Source of the DNA: Ambrosia x helenae
Taxonomy: Eukaryota; Streptophyta; Magnoliopsida; Asterales; Asteraceae
Assembly: GCA_030844895.1 (NCBI GenBank)
Contig: CM061229.1
Location: 138,338,322 to 138,402,321 of the forward strand
Reading direction: 5' to 3'
Length of the DNA: 64,000 nt
Positions 12,235-23,317 of the stretch are shown here, in pieces. The notes under the pieces were generated by a model. It searched no databases. It was not told the DNA's origin and saw only the letters and a program-made list of their open reading frames with translations. Positions within the stretch are counted from its first letter, which is position 1; every line of letters starts with the position of its first letter. Both the position numbers and the translations under genes were made by a program.

Positions 12235-13326
12235 ATGGGATCTGTTGACACTCCAACAACATGGGTGCCTTATGTGAGCAATCAAGATTGTTCTAAGAAA
12301 ATTTGCAACTTAAACTGTCCACAATGGTGTAATTACGTCGGTCTTCTTTCTCCTCCACCACCCATAGGGTTTTCTGACGATGATTCAAGCGGTGGTGCTG
12401 CTCTCTCACCCCTTGTGATCACAATCATTGGTGTTTTCGGGAGTGTGTGTCTTTTAATTAGTTACTATGTTATAATCTCTAGATTGTGCACTGTAACTAA
12501 TGATTCGTTTGAATCTTTAAGGAGGAGAGGGGTACAAAATCAAGAAACTCTTGATTTGGAAATGAGTGAAAATGATTTTAACATGGAAGATGACCCTTTG
12601 AATCTCGGGCCTTGGCATGTTCCGGGTAAGGGGTTGGATGAGGCTACGATCAATTTGATTAGGGTTTGCAAGTACAAGAAAGAAGATGGTTTGGTTTTAA
12701 GTACGGATTGCTCCGTTTGTTTAGGAGAATTTCAAGAGGATGAGAAGCTTAGACTTTTGCCAAAATGTAGTCATGCCTTTCATGTTTATTGCATTGACAA
12801 TTGGCTTACAAATCACTCCAATTGTCCTTTGTGTAGAGCTAATGTAAGTTGTGTTAATGTCATGTCACATACTTTACCTCCTCCTCCGCCTCCGCCTCCA
12901 CTCCCACTTCCTCCCCCACCTCCTCCTCGACCTGACCTATTTGTGCCAAGGAGGGTTCTTACTGATTTAGAAGGACGAGATGCTATAACTGATATAAGAG
13001 ATGACGAAGGTGAACGAGAGGTCAGAAGATCTGTATCTATGGGTAATTTGTGCCAAAATCGAGTATCAAAAGCTGATATTTTGTTTGTTAAGCATCATTG
13101 TGATACGAAATTGGAAGAATTGCAAATTGGGGGCGATGTTGGTTCATCAAAACAATTTATAAAATTAGAACATTGCCAATGCGAGTACAACGTAGGATCT
13201 TCACAACGAGTTGTGAATGGAGATGTCACATACTTTAATATTGGTGATGTTAGGCGTGATATGTTGAAAAGATCATTTTCTAGTGGGAGATACTTGTTCA
13301 CTAGAGGATGGAAAGGGAAGAACTAA
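12235..13326 (+). CDS. ATL-family RING-H2 finger E3 ubiquitin ligase
   Basis: A single open frame of 363 residues, intronless as usual for ATL genes. An in-frame TTG nine bases upstream is not needed; the first ATG gives an N-terminus starting MGSVDTPTTW, which fits the family. Order: cysteine-rich luminal or extracellular N-terminus with CPQWC (about 29-33), a hydrophobic membrane segment (about 58-81), the GLD motif region (GKGLDEATI), and a RING-H2 finger from Cys159 (CSVC...CSHAFHVYCIDNWL...CPLC) with the C-x2-C, C-x-H-x2-H-x2-C, C-x2-C ligands intact and the Trp that contacts the E2. A run of Pro/Leu follows, then a tail ending in an RSFSSGR-type motif. Resembles the ATL51/52/54 group. 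Such proteins sit in endomembranes or plasma membrane and ubiquitinate stress or development targets; the target here is unknown. A TATA-like word lies at 12161-12169. Confidence 0.93.
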   Translation: MGSVDTPTTWVPYVSNQDCSKKICNLNCPQWCNYVGLLSPPPPIGFSDDDSSGGAALSPLVITIIGVFGSVCLLISYYVIISRLCTVTNDSFESLRRRGVQNQETLDLEMSENDFNMEDDPLNLGPWHVPGKGLDEATINLIRVCKYKKEDGLVLSTDCSVCLGEFQEDEKLRLLPKCSHAFHVYCIDNWLTNHSNCPLCRANVSCVNVMSHTLPPPPPPPPLPLPPPPPPRPDLFVPRRVLTDLEGRDAITDIRDDEGEREVRRSVSMGNLCQNRVSKADILFVKHHCDTKLEELQIGGDVGSSKQFIKLEHCQCEYNVGSSQRVVNGDVTYFNIGDVRRDMLKRSFSSGRYLFTRGWKGKN

Positions 13327-14810
13327 AAAGTTTCTAGTGTGCCTACTTAGGTTTTTATCCTTGATTGAAAAATTTAAATTTGAAGGATCAATTTTGTTAG
13401 ATTGTTAGTCTCGTGTTTTTGTTAAGAATCTTATATATTCTGTTGAAGTTCTTTGGTTTTGGTTCTTTTAAGGATGGGGCTCTTTGGAGTTGTACTCCCA
13501 GATGCGTGAAATTACTTTTGTGCCCTTATATAGTAGTAATTTTGTGCCCTTATATAGTAGTGCACGGGAGTCAATTGTCATAGAACGATGATCAATGTGT
13601 TGCTCATCATTCCTAAATTATTAAAAGTCAAAACCTCTACAAATATAGGTTATATGATAAGACAATACTGTAATTCTCAAATTCGCTCATATTTTTTTTT
13701 TCAAAACCCACCAATCCGATAATAAACATTGATAAGAAATAATTTTTTTGTTATCTTTTTTAGCATACTTTAAAATACTTCTATATCCACCTATACCAAC
13801 TATGGTTTGCAAGATTTGAGTCATTCACTTCTTGGATAGATGGAAGTTACCTTATCACCACACAGAAATATCTAGTTTTGATCTTTTTCTTAAATATGGA
13901 GCTTTACTTGCACCACGTTGGTGAGACGTTCACCGTTCGTTGCCGAAGATAAATATTCTAGTAATTGGCCTATTACTTGATTATTGTGTACAACTTTGTG
14001 TAACCATTGAATAGGTCATTTGATGTAAGTGTAACGTTTAACTAAATTTTTTTTATAATAAGTTCACCTTTTTACAAAATAAAAGTAACTAGAAAAAATT
14101 GTGGTGAAAATGGGCTCGATGCCTTAAAAGGTAAAGAAAACTCTTACGCGTTTAGTAGTTTGTTGGGCTGGGCTTAAATTTTAAAATAGAGAATTTTAAA
14201 ATAGAGAATTGTGGTGAAAAAATTGCAACACCTTCAATCTATTCGTGGCCTCGTGGGCTCCCATACATTTGCCAGAAAATTTTAAAATAGAGAATTTTAG
14301 GACAGTCACTGTTATAAAGTGTAGGTAATTTTTTTACAGCTTGGCTCTAAGTTTAATGGGAGGGTGTACTTTGTATTTCATTTAGATATTTGTTGACTGT
14401 GGTACACCAACAAATAAAAAAAAAAGAACTTGCATGCGTATGTGTATGTAAGTTACTAATATTATAAGACAACTTAAGTTATCCAAATAAACTTTTCTAA
14501 CCTTTTGATACATCATAGTTATAACTGAAGTCACAATAAATAAATAAATAAATAAACAAACAAACAAACAAATAGAAATTCACATGCGCTGTTAATGTTT
14601 GAATGGTATGCAGTGAGAACACTAAAAAAAATTTGAGTTTCGGGCGAAAAAAATTTGGGCCCAAAATTTTGTAAAAAGGAATGAATTAAAAAAAATAAAT
14701 ATGGGGCTAGAGCCAAGGATTGAAATTAGGATCCCTATATTAAATTAGCATGGTTTTTCCAACCCAACTAACAAGACTTTAATGTATAAAACACAAATAT
14801 ATATCCTAAA
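13327..14810. other. ATL 3' flank and intergenic DNA
   Basis: The first few hundred bases probably hold the ATL 3' untranslated region. A short direct duplication (TTTGTGCCCTTATATAGTAG) occurs twice at 13517-13562. The phrase TTTTAAAATAGAGAATT recurs three times at 14177-14297. A simple AAAT/AAAC tetranucleotide tract lies at 14537-14572. No gene is recognised. Confidence 0.45.
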
Positions 14811-15416
14811 CTAGTGGGTTGGCCCGCGCGATGCAACGGGTGTAACCGAAACTCTTTTGTAGAGCACATACTAACCTAACATACATATTATGAATCTAAC
14901 CACTATTACATGAATATTTCTGAATACCTTTGTTTGACATTCATTATAAACAGAAGCTATCTTCTTTGGTTATTGAATCCGATAATCATATAGTTTAGAT
15001 CAAATTAGGCATGTTTGTGTGTATGAATATAAAGTAATAATTTCAGAATTCAAATCGTTACCTCATGATTAAAAACACAACTTTCACTATTGATTTCTCG
15101 ATTTCTATATAGTATGATCAAGTTTATAAAACTCTAAGTTTTTTGAAGTAACCAGCTCTATATAAAAGGTTATAACAAGACATATAACATCATGAATTGT
15201 TTTTTATATGTTTTCTATTTAATATGTTTAAAATAATTATAAAATTGAATGTCATGTGGTTTCATAAACATCTCATGACTCTTGACTTTCTTTTAATTAA
15301 ATATGGTGTTTAAAAGACACATTTACCCCTAAAAGGTAGTTATTTTATGCATCATGTGTTGTATCATAAGCATTTAGACTTATACCTCTTAAAATTTAAG
15401 AAGTCCTTAGAAAATG
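14811..15416 (-). mobile_element. Helitron 3' portion, 5' tip lost
   Basis: On the minus strand the 3' terminus is a strong hairpin (CCCGTTGCATCGCGCGGG) followed by CTAG and T (14811-14814). The 5' part (15000-15416) closely matches 16918-17346 but stops just before the TCTATACTATATTATAAAG tip, where it is fused to CAGCGG sequence of the neighbouring unit. It is therefore the first unit in a head-to-tail cluster. Confidence 0.55.
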
Positions 15417-15436
15417 CAGCGGATGATTCAGAGGAA

Positions 15437-16878
15437 AATACAACACCCGCGCGATGCAGCGGAAAATACAACATTTAGGTTGGTGATTGAGGGATGCATA
15501 GGATGATTCAGTTTGAACTTGAGCTATAACTCTACATTTTGATGCAGTCGTGCCTCTTTTAAAATTAATATTGTTATTTCATAGTAAGACAAGAGTCAAG
15601 TTGCATCAAAGGAATAACGTTGAACCATTTAGTTTACCAATACAATAGTCTACTACAAATTGTGCCATATTTTCATTGTACATATATACAAAACAGAAAA
15701 AGAGAAAGATCTTGTTCTTTACAAAGTATGTCATATCTACCATTCAATGTGATAATATAAAAGGAAAGCAGTCGTTTTTTTGTTGATGATGTTTATCGAA
15801 ATACTACGATTAGTTAGTCAGCCTATTATTTATCGTAAAAGAAGTTGTGATTTTGTTCCAGCTAGAACAATTTTCAAGGCTTGTGCTTGTGGTTACGCTT
15901 CTTTTTATGTGGATAAGATATATGCACATATTCGTACTTGTAAATCATGTATCAATGTCATGCAACTAATTCGGGTTAAATGTGTAGCGAATTAGTTTTG
16001 AATAATAAAAAGCCAAAATTATGAAACTGCAGAGAACAATAAAAAAGAGAAAAGTACTATGAATATAACTTCAAAATATGTGTTAAAAATATCAACAATA
16101 ATCCATATTTTGAATTTCATGATAAAAACAATGAGTACAGTGCCTAATGACCGCAAATAAAATGAAAGTAAGAGGACGTACTTGATATAACTTACAAAAA
16201 CTGAACTCCCATATATAAAAATTTTGTAACTACGAGAATGATTATTTACTAATAGATTATTGAAAAGAAACCAAGACTTAAAATTTCAAAAGCACTTGAT
16301 GAATATAGAGAAAAATACATTCAGTCCATCAATTTAAAATTACCTGGCAATAGCGTAATTGGCTAAGTAGAAAACGCTAAAATATAGTCAACTCATAATC
16401 GCTTGAATAAAACCAACATTTAAAACCCTAATCAAACCACTCAATCTAATAATCAAAATAAGTTAAACCAACATAAGAATTCTTTTCAAAACTCACCTAA
16501 AATGGAGATGCAAGAATAACACTCATAACCTGATCGGCTCCTTTCCACTTCTAACTTGCACAACAACATATGAAATAGTTGATGTTAAGTGAAATGGTGA
16601 ATTTCATTCACTAATATAGTAATGATAGGAGCTTCAATTTCAATCAATTGGATTTATGGCATATTGATTGAAATAAGACCTTTGGTGTGCTTTGGTGGTT
16701 TTATGTGTTAAGCACCTTAAAATTAAGTTGATAATTAGATCAATTTAATAATACTTAGTTAAATTACTATTTTATCCTTTACTGCCTTCATTAGGGGTAT
16801 TGTACCATACGCATTATATGTTGTAATTTCTTAAATTTTGATGGAATCCCTCCCTCATGCTTTATAATATAGTATAGA
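15437..16878 (-). mobile_element. Helitron-like unit inside a head-to-tail cluster
   Basis: The minus-strand 5' tip TCTATACTATATTATAAAGC is at 16878. Near 15437-15470 a partial 3' hairpin (GCATCGCGCGGG) survives, but no CTAG end. It lies directly between two related units in the same orientation. No coding is seen; the short frames here look random. Confidence 0.45.
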
Positions 16879-16882
16879 TATA

Positions 16883-16917
<35 letters not shown>

Positions 16918-16918
<1 letters not shown>

Positions 16919-17364
16919 TTGGGTACTTCAAATTAGGCTTGTTTGTGTGTATGAATCTAACGTAATAATTTCAGAATTCAAATCGTTACCTCATGATTAA
17001 AAACACAACTTTCACTATTGATTTTTCGATTTCTATATAGTATGATCAAGTTTATAAAACTCTAAGTTTTTTTGAAGTACCCAACTCTATATAAAAGGTT
17101 ATAACAAGACATATAACATCATGAATTGTTTTTTATATGTTTTCTATTTAATATGTTTAAAGTAATTATAAAATTGAATGTCATGTGGTTTCATAAACAT
17201 CTCATGACTCTTGACTTTCTTTTAATTAAATATGGTGTTTAAAAGACATATTTACCCCTAAAAGGTAGTTATTTTATGCATCATGTGTTGTATCATAAGC
17301 ATTTAGACTTATACCTCTTAAAATTTAAGAAGTCCTTAGAAAATGCTTTATAATATAGTATAGA
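16918..17364 (-). mobile_element. Helitron 5' terminal segment
   Basis: Nearly identical to 15000-15416 and ends on the minus strand with TCTATACTATATTATAAAGC (17364). Its 3' half is missing. A (TA)n-(GA)n tract at about 16880-16919 precedes it. The word GTTGGGTACTTC just after that tract is the reverse complement of internal sequence near 17066, a short inverted repeat. Confidence 0.5.
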
Positions 17365-17695
17365 TATAGATATAGATTAGCATGTATATTTAAAAAAATT
17401 GTTCGGGCTCATTTGAGGGTCGGACCCTGAGCCGGTGATCACCCGGCCCATGTTCATGGCCGGATCTGATGGTATGTCCACCGTTTGATCACCAATCACC
17501 ATCAAAGTTTATCGATATATCATCGAGGGTATTGCAACCTCAAAGTGTAAGCTCCATATATTTTCTTTTGCATGTACGTAGTTCAAGGATAAAATTGTTA
17601 TATTTTTTTAAGTGAAGATATATTAATATAATTCCATGTAAAAGTTCATCAAGATTCAAGGGTAAATAAAAGGGATAAATGATCACTGATGTATT

Positions 17696-18225
17696 TAGGG
17701 GCGGCAATCATTTATACGACCCGAAAACCGACCCGAACTCAACACAAAAAAAAAAAAAAAAACAGATTTGGGTCAAGTAACACGATCCGTTTAAAAAAAT
17801 GGGTCGGGTTCGGGTCGACCCGTATTAAAAATGGGTCGGGTTAGGGTTGACGCATATATAAAATGGGTTGACCCGTTAACCCGTTTAAGTATTTAGAAAA
17901 AAAAAATCTATTATATTTTTGTTTTTGTTTTTTCATTTTTATTTACATGGTTAGTTATAATTGTGTTATTTTTGGCACACTATATTATTTATTTGTCACA
18001 CTTATTTGTTCACCATTAAACATTTTATTGATAACCCGCTTACAACCCAACAACCCGCTTATAACTTATGAACATGTATGACTCATTTAAAAATATGGGT
18101 TAAACGGGTCATATTCGGGTTGACCCGGATTTTATGTGGGTCGGGTTCGGGTTGCACATTTCAACCCGTCAACCCGCAACCTGTAAACCCGCCAACCCAT
18201 CAACCCGACACGATTGACACCCCTA
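17696..18225. mobile_element. hAT-type MITE rich in GGGTCGGGTT repeats
   Basis: Begins TAGGGGCGGCAATC and ends GATTGACACCCCTA, an imperfect terminal inverted repeat. Flanks are GATGTATT (17688-17695) and GATGTATC (18226-18233), an 8-bp duplication with one change. The interior is packed with GGGTCGGGTT / AACCCGACCC words in both orientations, as in plant hAT MITEs with subterminal repeats. The proline-rich frame across it is a by-product of the repeats. Confidence 0.75.
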
Positions 18226-18987
18226 GATGTATCACTGGTAATCCTTTTAAGTATAAAATTCGGACTTTCGACTAGTACATATTAGGAGCACCAAAAACTT
18301 TATGCTACACGTATCTTCCTCCAATGCTGGTTGTCATACACTAAGCTTCTGACGACCAAAACATGTACATTTGCATGCGTGACACCAAAATAACAACCCC
18401 TTCTCGGTTTTCTCTTCTCCAATGTTTTGGCATTGCATGTGTGAAGAATGCAAATTTGGAGATATCCATACATACACACCAAAAAGTGGCAAAACAATAA
18501 AAGGGAATTTATGCTTTATTATTTGTCTTTCTCTTTGCCTTCATTCATTGACTTTTAAATTAATGTAAATAGAAAAAAAAAAACCAACACACATCCACAT
18601 AATATATGTGTGAAGAATTACAATTCTTTTTTTTTTTTTTTAATCACACAATATAACAAATATGATTTTAAGCTTTTTGAGTAAAAAAAAATGCTGAAAA
18701 ATAAAAAAAACAAACTTGATGTGTTAAATATGTAACTTGTTGGGTACAAGTAGGTTACAACAAAATTACAAATCTTTTTTTTTAAATCTAGTCGGGGCTC
18801 TTTTATTTGTTTGTTACATCGTGTAATTTTTCAAAAAGGAAAAATTTGCCTTAAAAAATAAAAACAAATTCCTGCAAATAAGCGATTAAAGCAAAAAAAA
18901 AAATTTTGCCTTAAAAAAATTTATGGTCCAGAATGGTTCTCTCAGTTCTTAATTTAAACAAAGGTTCTCATTGTGTGTGTATATATA
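18226..18987. other. AT-rich intergenic, nothing recognised
   Basis: Contains several A and T homopolymers (for example 18626-18641 and 18896-18903) and no credible frame or element terminus up to the start of the MULE-like element. Confidence 0.45.
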
Positions 18988-19325
18988 GGGAAAATGACCA
19001 AAATAGCCCGTTGACCGGGCGTTTTGCATAAATAGCCCTCTCCACCGTCTTTGAAGAGACGGGACACGGCTCCCAACGAGCCTGAACCGTCTCCGAGACC
19101 GTTTGGTTTTAGAGCCAATTGCCAACCAACACGTGGCGTCTCTGATCCCGAGGCTGTACCGTCTCTCTCCAGACGGGTCAGAACTCTCTCCCAGACGGTT
19201 CACGTTTCCCCATGCCGGCTGCCCCTTCGGTTCAACCGTCTCAAAAGACGGGTCACATTTCCCGTACCGGCTCGCCTTCGGTTCAACCGTCTATCAAGAC
19301 GGTTCACATTTCCCAACTCCGGTGA
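18988..19325 (+). repeat. Left terminal inverted repeat of MULE-like element
   Basis: Matches 20563-20900 in inverted orientation with only a few differences (for example GAAGAGACGG versus GGAGAGACGG). It contains internal subrepeats of the type ACCGTCT...AGACGGT, which may be transposase-binding sites. Confidence 0.85.
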
Positions 19326-19367
19326 GTCCCGATGACCGGGCGACGCTTCGGTTGTCCAGCTCAGCCC

Positions 19368-19375
19368 TATAAATA
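19368..19375 (+). promoter_or_regulatory. TATA box of the element's plus-strand gene
   Basis: TATAAATA in a GC-rich context, about 125 bp upstream of the ATG at 19501 and just inside the left TIR. Position and sequence fit a plant core promoter; transcription is inferred. Confidence 0.55.
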
Positions 19376-19500
19376 CCGTTCTCCCGTCCCATTCCCGTCA
19401 CCCCAACACCGTCTAAACACTATCCACCACCGTCCAACACCGTCTAAACACTATCCACCACCCCACCACCACCGTCCAACACCGTCTAATTCATCCAAAA

Positions 19501-19833
19501 ATGGCACCGCAAAGATGGACCGAAGAACAGGAAATTGCCCTGATTGCAGCATGGCGTCATGTTGAAGAAAGCACCCACCAAACCAACAAATGGTTCCGAA
19601 TATTGCACGAATACAATCGGCTCGTTGGAGGGTCAGACCGAACAACCGAGTCCCTTAGCCGGAAGTTGACCGATTTGACCACGAAGTGTCAAATCTTCAA
19701 CAGGTACCACAACCGGACACTTCAGGACGTACCCTCTAACTTTCCCGAAGACGTGGCAATTAGACACAGTCAAAGACTATATATAAAAACAGGGAGCGCA
19801 AAGAATTTAAACATGTGTCTGCCTGGCAAATGA
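19501..19833 (+). pseudogene. SANT/Myb-like DNA-binding protein fragment (Harbinger ORF1 / NAM-associated type)
   Basis: The 110-residue frame opens MAPQRWTEEQEIALIAAWRH, a SANT/Myb-like helix start, followed by WFRILHEYN and SLSRKLTDLTTKCQIFN, the usual arrangement in the SANT plus NAM-associated plant proteins related to PIF/Harbinger ORF1. Near 19780 the conserved reading moves to another frame, which continues EFKHVSAWQMMRDR to a stop at about 19854. A one-base frame change has therefore cut the protein. The full family is 250 residues or more, so the C-terminal coiled region is absent. It has its own TATA box and an AT-rich 3' region. Confidence 0.6.
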
Positions 19834-20520
19834 TGAGGGATCGTCTTAATTAATTTGTAGTTTATTAAACTTTTGTAGTAATCTAAGTTTTTTATTAATG
19901 CAATGAATGTTTAAATTTTGTTTTTTATATTAAAGTAAATATTTCATTAAACAAACTATACTATTACAATCACAAATAAACAAACTATACTATTACAACA
20001 ACGATAAAAAAACTACACTATTACAACAAACTTCCTAAATTTACTTCCAGAACTAAGAACTTTGTTTGAAGTAATCGTAGTGTCTAACCAACTATTGAAG
20101 ACTACATCCTAGTGTTAGATGTTTTGTCCTCCACAGCAGTGGTAATAGCAGTGGTCTACATAGACGTTGTTTCGAATGGTGTATGTGCTCTACACAGACA
20201 AGTCCGAGACGTTTCCTCGTTTTATGTAACAATAGTTCTCAGTGAGTACACGTCGAACATCGAGACATAAATTCGGAAAGCGAACGAACTTGCCTCAAAT
20301 GTAGACCACCACATCATCGATCCATTCTACACGGGTTAAACCACGCGCAGATGGAACAACAATCCAAGTAGCCGTACGCAGATGAAACAACAATCCAAGT
20401 AATCGGACAATACTTTCGTAAGCCGGTAGGCTTCGGCTGGGAAAGCTAAAAACGTCATTGGTTTGGAAGATGAAAGCTTTGAGGAGAGCGGTGGGTGCAA
20501 ATTTCGTTAACTGAATTGGG

Positions 20521-20531
20521 GTATTTATATA
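20521..20531 (-). promoter_or_regulatory. TATA box facing inward from the right TIR
   Basis: On the minus strand TATATAAATAC lies just inside the right TIR, mirroring the plus-strand TATA at 19368. Downstream on the minus strand (20295-20534) only a short unrecognised frame exists, so the second gene is presumably deleted. Confidence 0.45.
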
Positions 20532-20562
20532 CACTCGTGAGACGGTTCAGACGGTAGCACAA

Positions 20563-20900
20563 AACGGCTTAAGACGACTTGGGAAATGTGACCCATCTTT
20601 TAAGACGGTTGAACAGCCGGCATGGGGAAAGGTGAACCGTCTTTTGAGACGGTTGAACCGAAGGGGCAGCCGGCATGGGGAAACGTGAACCGTCTAGGAG
20701 AGAGTTCTGACCCGTCTGGAGAGAGACGGTACAGCCTCGGGATCAGAGACGCCACGTGTTGGTTGGCAATTGGCTCTAAAACCAAACGGTCTCGGAGACG
20801 GTTCAGGCTCGTTGGGAGCCGTGTCCCGTCTCTCCAAAGACGGTGGAGAGGGCTATTTATGCAAAACGCCCGGTCAACGGGCTATTTTGGTCATTTTCCC
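20563..20900 (-). repeat. Right terminal inverted repeat of MULE-like element
   Basis: Inverted partner of 18988-19325, with one subrepeat rearranged near 20590-20640. The long frames across both TIRs mirror each other and are not genes. Confidence 0.85.
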
Positions 20901-20954
20901 ATATATATATTTCAATAACTAAATCTACACTTTTTATTTTCAGCATTATTTATT

Positions 20955-21324
20955 ACCTTTTTTTTTTAACGATCAACTAAAGTATTGCCGGGTACTCTGT
21001 ACGCGGCCCCCAATGGCCGAAAGGGGCCCCAGACGGCCTCTAGTCCGTACGGACAGAGCCCTTCGGCCCACCCGTCTCCTGTTCCAGGGAAAACCCGGCC
21101 CACAAACCCGCCCGAAGGCACGACGGTAGTGAATTGGTAAAACCTGGAGGGATCAGGAGTCGAACCCATGACCACAAGGGTCAAGGGTTTCTCCATCACT
21201 TCCCAACCACCTACCCCACCATAAGGGTGGGGGTATCCATCACATGCCTCCCGTGGGAATCGAACCCGGCTCCCCCAAAGAGAGAACCGGCCCTTTTACC
21301 ACTAGGCCACATAATCAGGATATT
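20955..21324 (-). mobile_element. tRNA-derived SINE, long-body family
   Basis: On the minus strand the head has an A box (TGGCCTAGTGGTAAAAGG) and a perfect B box (GGGTTCGATTCCC), a GC-rich body (GGGCGGGTTTGTGGGCCGGG), the 3' motif CTTTAGTTGATCGTT and a poly-A tail (20956-20967 as T on the plus strand). The flanking duplication ATTATTTATT is at 20945-20954 and 21325-21334. It inserted 54 bp from the MULE-like end. The same body is found at 45734-46030 and 55275-55525. Confidence 0.85.
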
Positions 21325-21610
21325 ATTATTTATTGATACTGTTTTACTTTGTGAGGCGATTTATACGACCAAAATTTGTTCTATACATAACACTTGCTAT
21401 ATGTCTGCTGCTAGACAATGTATATACTAATATACATTGTGTCAAAATGTAGTTTAATAACTATTTTATACTTGAAGATAACATAAATAATTCACCATTC
21501 AACTCACATATTAATCTCACATCACTCAGTCAATCTTTAAAAACATCTAACTCAACTAGACAACTACTGTTTAAATGAAAGTAAGAAACAGATTCTCATT
21601 CTACTGTGCA

Positions 21611-21660
21611 AAGAGAGAGGGGGGGGGGGGGGGGGGGGAGAGAGAGAGAGAGAGAGAGAT
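21611..21660. repeat. Poly-G and (AG)n microsatellite
   Basis: A GA tract followed by about 20 G residues and then (AG)10-11. It lies 70-120 bp beyond the bHLH stop codon, so on the minus strand it would be a C/CT tract in the 3' untranslated region. Confidence 0.9.
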
Positions 21661-21729
21661 GGTGGCATTATGGTAAGTTTACAGAAGGCCAAGGGGTAAA
21701 ATGGTAAAGACATAATAAACAGCTATTTT

Positions 21730-21840
21730 CTAATTTGTAGACTCAACACATAGGGTAGCTTCCTCCTCAATTATTCTGAGCATCTGGTGGACTGTACCTG
21801 CTATCTCGTCTGCTGAGTTGAGTCTGCATCCTTCTTCCAC
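21730..21840 (-). CDS. bHLH gene exon 3 (terminal), displaced 3.6 kb
   Basis: 36 codons plus TAG after a TTGCAG acceptor. The product VEEGCRLNSADEIAGTVHQM plus LRIIEEE is the conserved C-terminus of bHLH71-type proteins and joins exon 2 in phase. The upstream pyrimidine tract contains a (TA)n stretch. Confidence 0.85.
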   Translation of the reverse strand: MEEGCRLNSADEIAGTVHQMLRIIEEEATLCVESTN

Positions 21841-23317
21841 CTGCAATTTTTTCATCGTTATATTATTATATATATATATATATATGTTAAATATTTCCCT
21901 AAATCTATTTACAAGACAAACAAACAAACCAAACTACAATACAACGACGTTTATGGAAACTCAACATCCTTTTCTATCCGTCATTTCCAAAACATTAACG
22001 GAATTAGGTCACACCTGGTGGAATTCCCCAAAACACCCTCCCTCTAGGCCCCATTGTTTGGTTATATTATTGGGCAAACAAACACTAAGCCTAAATGTGC
22101 AAGAGTACATATAAACTTTGAAAGTTTTATTATTTAAGAAAAAGAAATCAGTGTCAGATTATAAACCAGAAAGTACTCGTGGAATCTCAAAAGTTAAAAC
22201 TTTGAATTGTAAGTCGTCCAATGTCTAGTCATTTTCATCTTCCCACTTTTGCATGAACAATACATACATCAACCATTAATTGTTTTTGTATATGTTATAA
22301 TGAAATTAACATGCATTGAAAAGAACTGATGTATACTAACTAGTTAGGGATGCAATACATATACTGGATTATATTATTATTTATACATTGTAAGAGTAGG
22401 TTCATACTAATAAACGCTAAATAACAAGGTTGTCCGTTGTGAGCCGCGAGCAACCACCGGCGTGAGTAAGGTTTTAGTCCGGTGCTCACCTTCAGCCACA
22501 ACAGCCCTGGCGCGAGCACACGCGATGGTCCTCATGTGTGTTAACGGGACAAATTGAGAACAAGTCACGCCGGTGCTCACCCCTAGCCACAACGTGGTCA
22601 AGTGAGCACAGGCGATGGGGTTGCTTGAGAGTGAAGTCGGTAGCTCACATCTGGTGGCTCGTGTCCCACAACGGATGGTCTAATATATTTCTGTAGTACA
22701 TTACATTGCAAGTTACAAAACCCCGCATTGTAAGAATATGTGTTGTGGGCCGCGAGTGGCCAGCTGATCCACGTGGCTTGCGAACACCACGACATACAAG
22801 CTTGACTATTTTCGCGAATGAGCCCATGCTACCATGCTCACATGGGATAGTAGTAGAAATTCGACCACTAGCTGATCATTGACCGTTGGCAACGGCTAGT
22901 TTTGGGCCTTTAAAAAAACATTTTCAAACCTTCAAATATCAAACTACAAAACTACTACAAAAACATCTTCAAACCGAAATGGAAAACACGTAGTATGAGG
23001 GTTTTTACTCACCGGCTCTAGAATTCATGATGGAAGACGGATTTGGTACGAACACGGAATTTGACCAAAACCTTAGTAAAATGCCACACCCGTCTCCAGA
23101 TTTTGTTATTCCAGATACGCAACCACAAGATGTTGGCAAAAAAAACGAGGACCAAAGAAGGGCGCGAGAGGTGGTGTAAGGTAACAAAAAACAAACCCGT
23201 GAGCTTCTAGTGGGCAAAACGGACAATATTTAATGATATTAAAGGCGGGGTGTTACAAGTGGAACATCAAGACAGCCGACCCAAACGGGCAAACAAGAAA
23301 CACGTCCAAAACGGCAA

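Larger units (their letters stand above)
18988..20900. mobile_element. MULE-like element with long TIRs carrying a SANT/Myb-like gene
   Basis: Starts GGGAAAATGACCAAAATAGC and ends with its exact reverse complement. The inverted termini run about 340 bp and are nearly identical, so the insertion is young. Flanks are GTATATATA and ATATATATA, consistent with a 9-bp duplication but in TA-repeat sequence, so weak. The G-rich tip and long TIR fit Mutator-like elements. Inside are TATA boxes just inside each TIR, pointing inward, and a short SANT-like ORF on the plus strand. No transposase is recognisable, so it is probably an internally deleted or gene-carrying derivative. A PIF/Harbinger origin is the alternative because of the SANT gene. 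Confidence 0.75.

Noticed and set aside
17696..18275. Frame with repeated Pro-Val-Asn-Pro
   Set aside because: Lies in the GGGTTGACCCG repeats of a hAT MITE.
19051..19372. Arginine/proline-rich frames in the left MULE TIR and their mirror images at 20600-20918
   Set aside because: They follow from the inverted repeats and their ACCGTCT subrepeats; no codon or domain support.
22407..22827. Minus-strand frames in the intronic element's left part
   Set aside because: No domain; they overlap subterminal repeat words and alternate between frames.
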